This document shows, one piece after another, positions 22,268 to 24,912 of a DNA stretch of 24,912 nt; the first letter of the stretch is position 1; each line of letters opens with the position of its first letter. The position numbers and the translations under genes are program-made. This DNA is from Ruminococcaceae bacterium UBA3323. Its GTDB lineage: Bacteria > Bacillota > Clostridia > Oscillospirales > Acutalibacteraceae. The stretch is taken from the NCBI GenBank assembly GCA_002361935.1, contig DESD01000061.1:1-24912 (forward strand). The letters run 5' to 3'. The notes below the pieces were generated by a model. The model was not told where the DNA came from. It did not search any database and saw only the letters and a list, made by a program, of their open reading frames with translations.

Positions 22268-22477
22268 ATGAGCAATAATCTTAAAAAACTTAGAAAAGAA
22301 AAAGGCTTATCACAAATAGCAATGCAGATAGAAACAGGCATTGACCAAGCCTTGATTTCAAAATTTGAAAATGGAGAAAGAATACCTCCAACGGATACTT
22401 TAATTCTTCTTGCAGATTTCTTTAATACGAATATTGACTATCTTTTAGACAGAACAGATAATCCTAATAAAATATAA
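22268..22477 (+). CDS. XRE-family helix-turn-helix regulator
   Basis: 69 residues forming a single Cro/C1-type domain: LKKLRKEKGLSQIAMQIETGIDQALISKFENGERIPPTDTLILLADFFNTNIDYLLDR. The pattern (LSQ, ISKFENG, P-x-x-x-L, DYLL) is textbook. I choose ATG 22268, 13 bp after the RHH stop; a longer frame from 22103 would overlap the RHH gene almost fully and adds no domain. The ribosome site is weak, so translation probably depends on coupling to the RHH gene. It has no sensor domain. A strong terminator follows at 22479-22512. Two unrelated repressor folds in one two-gene unit is notable. Confidence 0.88.
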   Translation: MSNNLKKLRKEKGLSQIAMQIETGIDQALISKFENGERIPPTDTLILLADFFNTNIDYLLDRTDNPNKI

Positions 22478-22478
22478 C

Positions 22479-22512
22479 AACGCTTTTTGATGCATTCAAA
22501 AAGCGTTTTTTC
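22479..22512 (+). terminator. Terminator of the RHH-XRE unit
   Basis: AACGCTTTTTGA (22479-22490), TGCAT, TCAAAAAGCGTT (22496-22507), then TTTTTC. A 12-bp perfect stem just past the XRE stop. Confidence 0.87.
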
Positions 22513-22522
22513 TTTGTTGATA

Positions 22523-22551
22523 TTGATTAACATACTTTGCTGTGGTAAAAT
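22523..22551 (+). promoter_or_regulatory. Promoter of the HisC-like gene
   Basis: TTGATT (22523-22528), a 17-bp spacer and TAAAAT (22546-22551), 20 bp before the ATG at 22572. Confidence 0.6.
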
Positions 22552-22571
22552 ATCGCAAGAGGTACAAGATT

Positions 22572-23633
22572 ATGGAAAAATTATGGAAAAAGAATTTAAG
22601 AGATATTGAGCCGTATGTTCCCGGTGAGCAGAGCAAAGAGCAGAACATTGTAAAAATCAATGCAAATGAAAACCCCTATCCCCCATCTCCAAAAGTAATT
22701 GAAGCTATCAGGAATTTTGACAGCAGCAATTTAAGATTTTATCCCGATGCAAACGCATCGGAATTCAAAAGAGCCGTTGCCGAATATTACAATGTTGAAA
22801 CGGAAAATGTATTTTTGGGAAACGGATCTGACGATGTTATTGCCCTTGCCTTTCAGGCATTTTTTAACAGTGAAAAGCCGATTGTCTACCCCGATATTAC
22901 TTACAGCTTTTATCCTGTATGGTGCAGGCTTTTCAATATTCCTTACAAAACCTATCCGCTGAAAGATGATTTTCGAATAGACGTTGAAGATTACAGAGAA
23001 GAAAACGGCGGTGTTGTAATTCCCAATCCAAATGCGCCAACCTCACTCGGAGAGGGGCAGGCTTTTATAGAAAAGCTTATGGAATACAATAAAGACAGCG
23101 TTGTTATCATAGACGAAGCCTATGTTGATTTCGGCGGTTTTTCCAGCGTTGGACTTACTGAAAAATACGAAAATCTGCTTGTTACGGGCACATTTTCCAA
23201 AAGCCGAAGCCTTGCCGGAATGAGAATAGGCTATGCAATCGGAAGCAAGGAGCTTATTTCCGTTCTTGAAGCCGTTAAGAATTCATACAACAGCTACACG
23301 GTAAACAGCATTTCGATGGCAGCAGGCACAGCCGCTATCCGTGATAAGGAATACTTTAATGAAACGGTATCCAAGGTTATCAGAACAAGAGAAAGAGTAA
23401 CCAAAGAGCTTATAAGCCTGGGCTTTACCGTACTTGATTCCCAAACAAACTTTTTGTTTGCTGCAAACGAGAAGCTTGATATCAGAAATTATTTTGAATG
23501 GCTTAAAACACAAAAGATATTTATCCGTTATTTCAATCTTCCGAGAATCAACCGCTATGTCCGCATAACAATAGGAACAGACGATGAAATGGATATCTTC
23601 CTTGAAAAAACAAAGGAATTTTTAAGCAAATAA
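22572..23633 (+). CDS. hisC: Histidinol-phosphate aminotransferase-like PLP enzyme
   Basis: A 353-residue fold-type I aminotransferase. NANENPYPPSP opens the protein; LGNGSDD (82-88) forms part of the cofactor pocket; IPNPNAPTS (150-158) and IIDEAYVDF (179-187) hold the Asn and Asp that contact PLP; and TFSKSRSLAGMRIGY carries the Schiff-base Lys210. The C-terminal RYVRITIG arginine binds the substrate carboxylate. This pattern is that of HisC, which converts imidazole acetol phosphate and glutamate to histidinol phosphate. It is not beside other his genes, and isolated HisC-like enzymes may act on aromatic or other substrates, so the symbol is tentative. AAGAGGT precedes the ATG; an upstream GTG at 22542 falls inside the -10 region and is rejected. 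Confidence 0.85.
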   Translation: MEKLWKKNLRDIEPYVPGEQSKEQNIVKINANENPYPPSPKVIEAIRNFDSSNLRFYPDANASEFKRAVAEYYNVETENVFLGNGSDDVIALAFQAFFNSEKPIVYPDITYSFYPVWCRLFNIPYKTYPLKDDFRIDVEDYREENGGVVIPNPNAPTSLGEGQAFIEKLMEYNKDSVVIIDEAYVDFGGFSSVGLTEKYENLLVTGTFSKSRSLAGMRIGYAIGSKELISVLEAVKNSYNSYTVNSISMAAGTAAIRDKEYFNETVSKVIRTRERVTKELISLGFTVLDSQTNFLFAANEKLDIRNYFEWLKTQKIFIRYFNLPRINRYVRITIGTDDEMDIFLEKTKEFLSK

Positions 23634-23638
23634 GTTTT

Positions 23639-23667
23639 TTGGCACAGCAGCAGTCTTATACAATAAT
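23639..23667 (+). promoter_or_regulatory. Possible promoter of the GH18 gene
   Basis: TTGGCA (23639-23644), 17 bp, AATAAT (23662-23667), in the 61-bp gap between the aminotransferase and GH18 genes. No terminator separates those genes, so co-transcription is also possible. Confidence 0.45.
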
Positions 23668-23694
23668 CTATAAAAAATTCGGGAGTAAAGCATT

Positions 23695-24606
23695 ATGGAT
23701 AACATTTGTTTGGCATATATTTCCTGCAACTGTTCCTATAGCCGTGATTTTGAAAAACAGCTAAAAAAAATAGATTTTAAGCAGCTTACACATATGGCGA
23801 TTGCCTTTGCAACCATCCATGAAGAAAACAGCCTTCCCTTTTTATCATCCGATGTCATAAACGGCATTCAGAAAATACAGGCCGAAATCACTGCTCAGAA
23901 TGCAGATACAAAGCTTCTTTTGTCTGTCGGCGGAGCCGGATGCGACGGCTTCTGCCAAGCATCCTCCACTGACTCATCCAGAAAGCATTTTACAAAAGAA
24001 GTTATAAAGCTGATAAATGAATTCAGCCTGGACGGCATTGATATTGATTGGGAATTTCCCGGCGAATCGGCTTTGGGAATTGCAAGCTGCAAAAACTGCA
24101 AAGAAGATTTTATTTTGCTTTTGGAGGAGCTCAGACAGCAGCTAAAACCGCCTTTATTATTAACCGTTGCGGCAGGCTCAAACCGATATTTCGGAATTGA
24201 TATTAAGCGAATGAGGAAAGTCGTTGATTACGTTTTTGTAATGACGTATGACCTTGGCCCGATGCATTCAAGCATATACCTGTCAAAGCTTTTTATCAAT
24301 ATGTGGAATATTTTGGGAATACCCAAAAACAAGCTTTGCATAGGCGTTCCCCTTTATGGAAGAAAATTGAAAAATTTGAAGGAAGATATGAGCTTCAAAA
24401 AGCTTTCCAAAGGAAAAATAACACGATTACTCGGGCAGAGTTTTTCCTATTATAAGGGCTGCAAATGGTGCTTTGATACGGAAAAGGATGTGAAAAAGAA
24501 AGCATTGTGGGCACAGAAGAAAGGTTTGGGCGGTATCTTCTGCTGGGAAATCAAAGGCGATGATCATAACCGTATTCTTAATGCAATGAACGGAAAAACA
24601 TCCTGA
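23695..24606 (+). CDS. Glycoside hydrolase family 18 protein without signal peptide
   Basis: A 303-residue catalytic-domain-only GH18 protein. LLSVGG (75-80) is the substrate-side strand, and DGIDIDWE (113-120) is the DxxDxDxE motif ending in catalytic Glu120. VMTYDLGP supplies the conserved Tyr-Asp pair, and GGIFCWEIKGDD the last-strand tryptophan. Family members cleave beta-1,4-N-acetylglucosamine linkages (chitinases, endo-GlcNAcases, spore cortex enzymes). There is no signal peptide, LysM or carbohydrate-binding domain, and the protein has 11 cysteines, including CNC near the start and CKNC at 132-135. It is therefore likely cytoplasmic or released by lysis, for example in the mother cell during sporulation. 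GGGAG lies about 10 nt before the ATG. All catalytic residues are present; the substrate is not predictable. Confidence 0.88.
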   Translation: MDNICLAYISCNCSYSRDFEKQLKKIDFKQLTHMAIAFATIHEENSLPFLSSDVINGIQKIQAEITAQNADTKLLLSVGGAGCDGFCQASSTDSSRKHFTKEVIKLINEFSLDGIDIDWEFPGESALGIASCKNCKEDFILLLEELRQQLKPPLLLTVAAGSNRYFGIDIKRMRKVVDYVFVMTYDLGPMHSSIYLSKLFINMWNILGIPKNKLCIGVPLYGRKLKNLKEDMSFKKLSKGKITRLLGQSFSYYKGCKWCFDTEKDVKKKALWAQKKGLGGIFCWEIKGDDHNRILNAMNGKTS

Positions 24607-24704
24607 TAAAATTCTAAATAAAGTACAAAAAAAGCCACAAAGGGACACCCTGCATAAAGAATAATTGCTAAAAAATATGGAGAATACGGCAAACTGCTGC
24701 GTTA

Positions 24705-24740
24705 AAATCATAGTGAGGGCGTCAGCCCGCCCTATGATTT
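24705..24740. repeat. Hairpin with GGGC-GTCA-GCCC core
   Basis: AAATCATAG (24705-24713) pairs with CTATGATTT (24732-24740), enclosing a smaller stem GGGC-GTCA-GCCC. The 24607-24821 stretch contains no gene that I can support. This GC-rich core in AT-rich DNA has the look of an interspersed extragenic repeat, though only one copy is in the window. Confidence 0.4.
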
Positions 24741-24821
24741 ATGCCTTGCATTTTATCCATACCTCATATTTTTTAGTGCGAAGCAGTTTAAATGAACTGA
24801 TTTTGTTCAGATTCAATTAAT

Positions 24822-24860
24822 AAATCCCGGTGCATACTTTCGTATTCACCGGGATTTTTA
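24822..24860 (+). terminator. Terminator-like hairpin at the right edge
   Basis: AAATCCCGGTG (24822-24832) pairs with CACCGGGATTT (24847-24857), with an inner ATAC/GTAT pairing, then TTAATT. It lies about 215 bp after the GH18 stop and may be the terminator of that unit or of a gene beyond the window. Confidence 0.7.
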
Positions 24861-24912
24861 ATTCGTAGATGGGCAAAATCAGAAAATTTAAACCAAATAC
24901 TTCTTTACGTAG

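Noticed and set aside
24427..24711. 94-residue open frame on the minus strand
   Set aside because: Overlaps the 3' end of the GH18 gene in antisense and runs into the non-coding hairpin region; no supported start.
1..24912. CRISPR array or phage cluster
   Set aside because: I saw no regularly spaced direct repeats and no phage structural, terminase or complete integrase genes.

Overview
The window looks like a chromosomal stretch of a low-GC, strictly anaerobic Firmicute, most likely a gut-type Clostridia (Eubacteriales). The evidence is a one-polypeptide pyruvate:ferredoxin oxidoreductase, a MurT/GatD lipid II amidation pair, AT-rich intergenic DNA with classical -35/-10 promoters, strong GGAGG-type ribosome binding sites, and compact intrinsic terminators after most units. 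Species cannot be fixed from the sequence alone.

Layout, left to right. (1) 1-4085, minus strand: a small Cys-rich protein, and upstream of it PFOR with its own promoter; a terminator hairpin lies between the two. (2) 4089-6946, minus: a two-gene unit of a LacX-type aldose epimerase-like protein and glutamine-dependent NAD+ synthetase. (3) 7010-7585, plus: an acidic orphan protein. (4) 7631-9184, minus: an ECF sigma factor and its overlapping, membrane-anchored putative anti-sigma factor. (5) 9233-10608, minus: a membrane-embedded M28-type metallopeptidase, divergent from tRNA-Arg(CCG) at 10654-10729. (6) 10845-11939, plus: a metallophosphoesterase with a C-terminal membrane anchor. (7) 11940-12380: a gene-free stretch holding the tail of an IS3-family transposase, a 109-bp imperfect inverted repeat and two hairpins. 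(8) 12381-14521, minus: murT-gatD. (9) 14552-17041: a MerR regulator, divergent from an iron-type alcohol dehydrogenase that is frameshifted and cut off by a Tn554-like remnant (recombinase C-terminus plus an intact TnpC-like gene), then the tail of a flavodoxin. (10) 17171-20340, plus: an iron-sulfur-flavoprotein-like reductase, an AraC regulator and a GPH-family sugar symporter. (11) 20398-21668, minus: rmuC. (12) 21709-22477: a small two-helix membrane protein divergent from a ribbon-helix-helix / XRE regulator pair. (13) 22523-24606, plus: a HisC-like aminotransferase and a leaderless GH18 protein, followed by non-coding hairpins.

Most of the window is core metabolism (pyruvate oxidation, NAD synthesis, peptidoglycan amidation) interspersed with small regulatory units. 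The accessory signal is concentrated in three places: the eroded IS3/inverted-repeat stretch near 12 kb, the transposon-damaged MerR-adh-flavodoxin locus at 15-17 kb, and the small RHH/XRE/membrane-protein module at 22 kb. I see no CRISPR array, no complete mobile element and no clear multi-gene defence system. The best candidates for something undescribed are the 22-kb module, the M28 peptidase whose catalytic fold is split by a membrane hairpin, and the acidic orphan at 7.0 kb.
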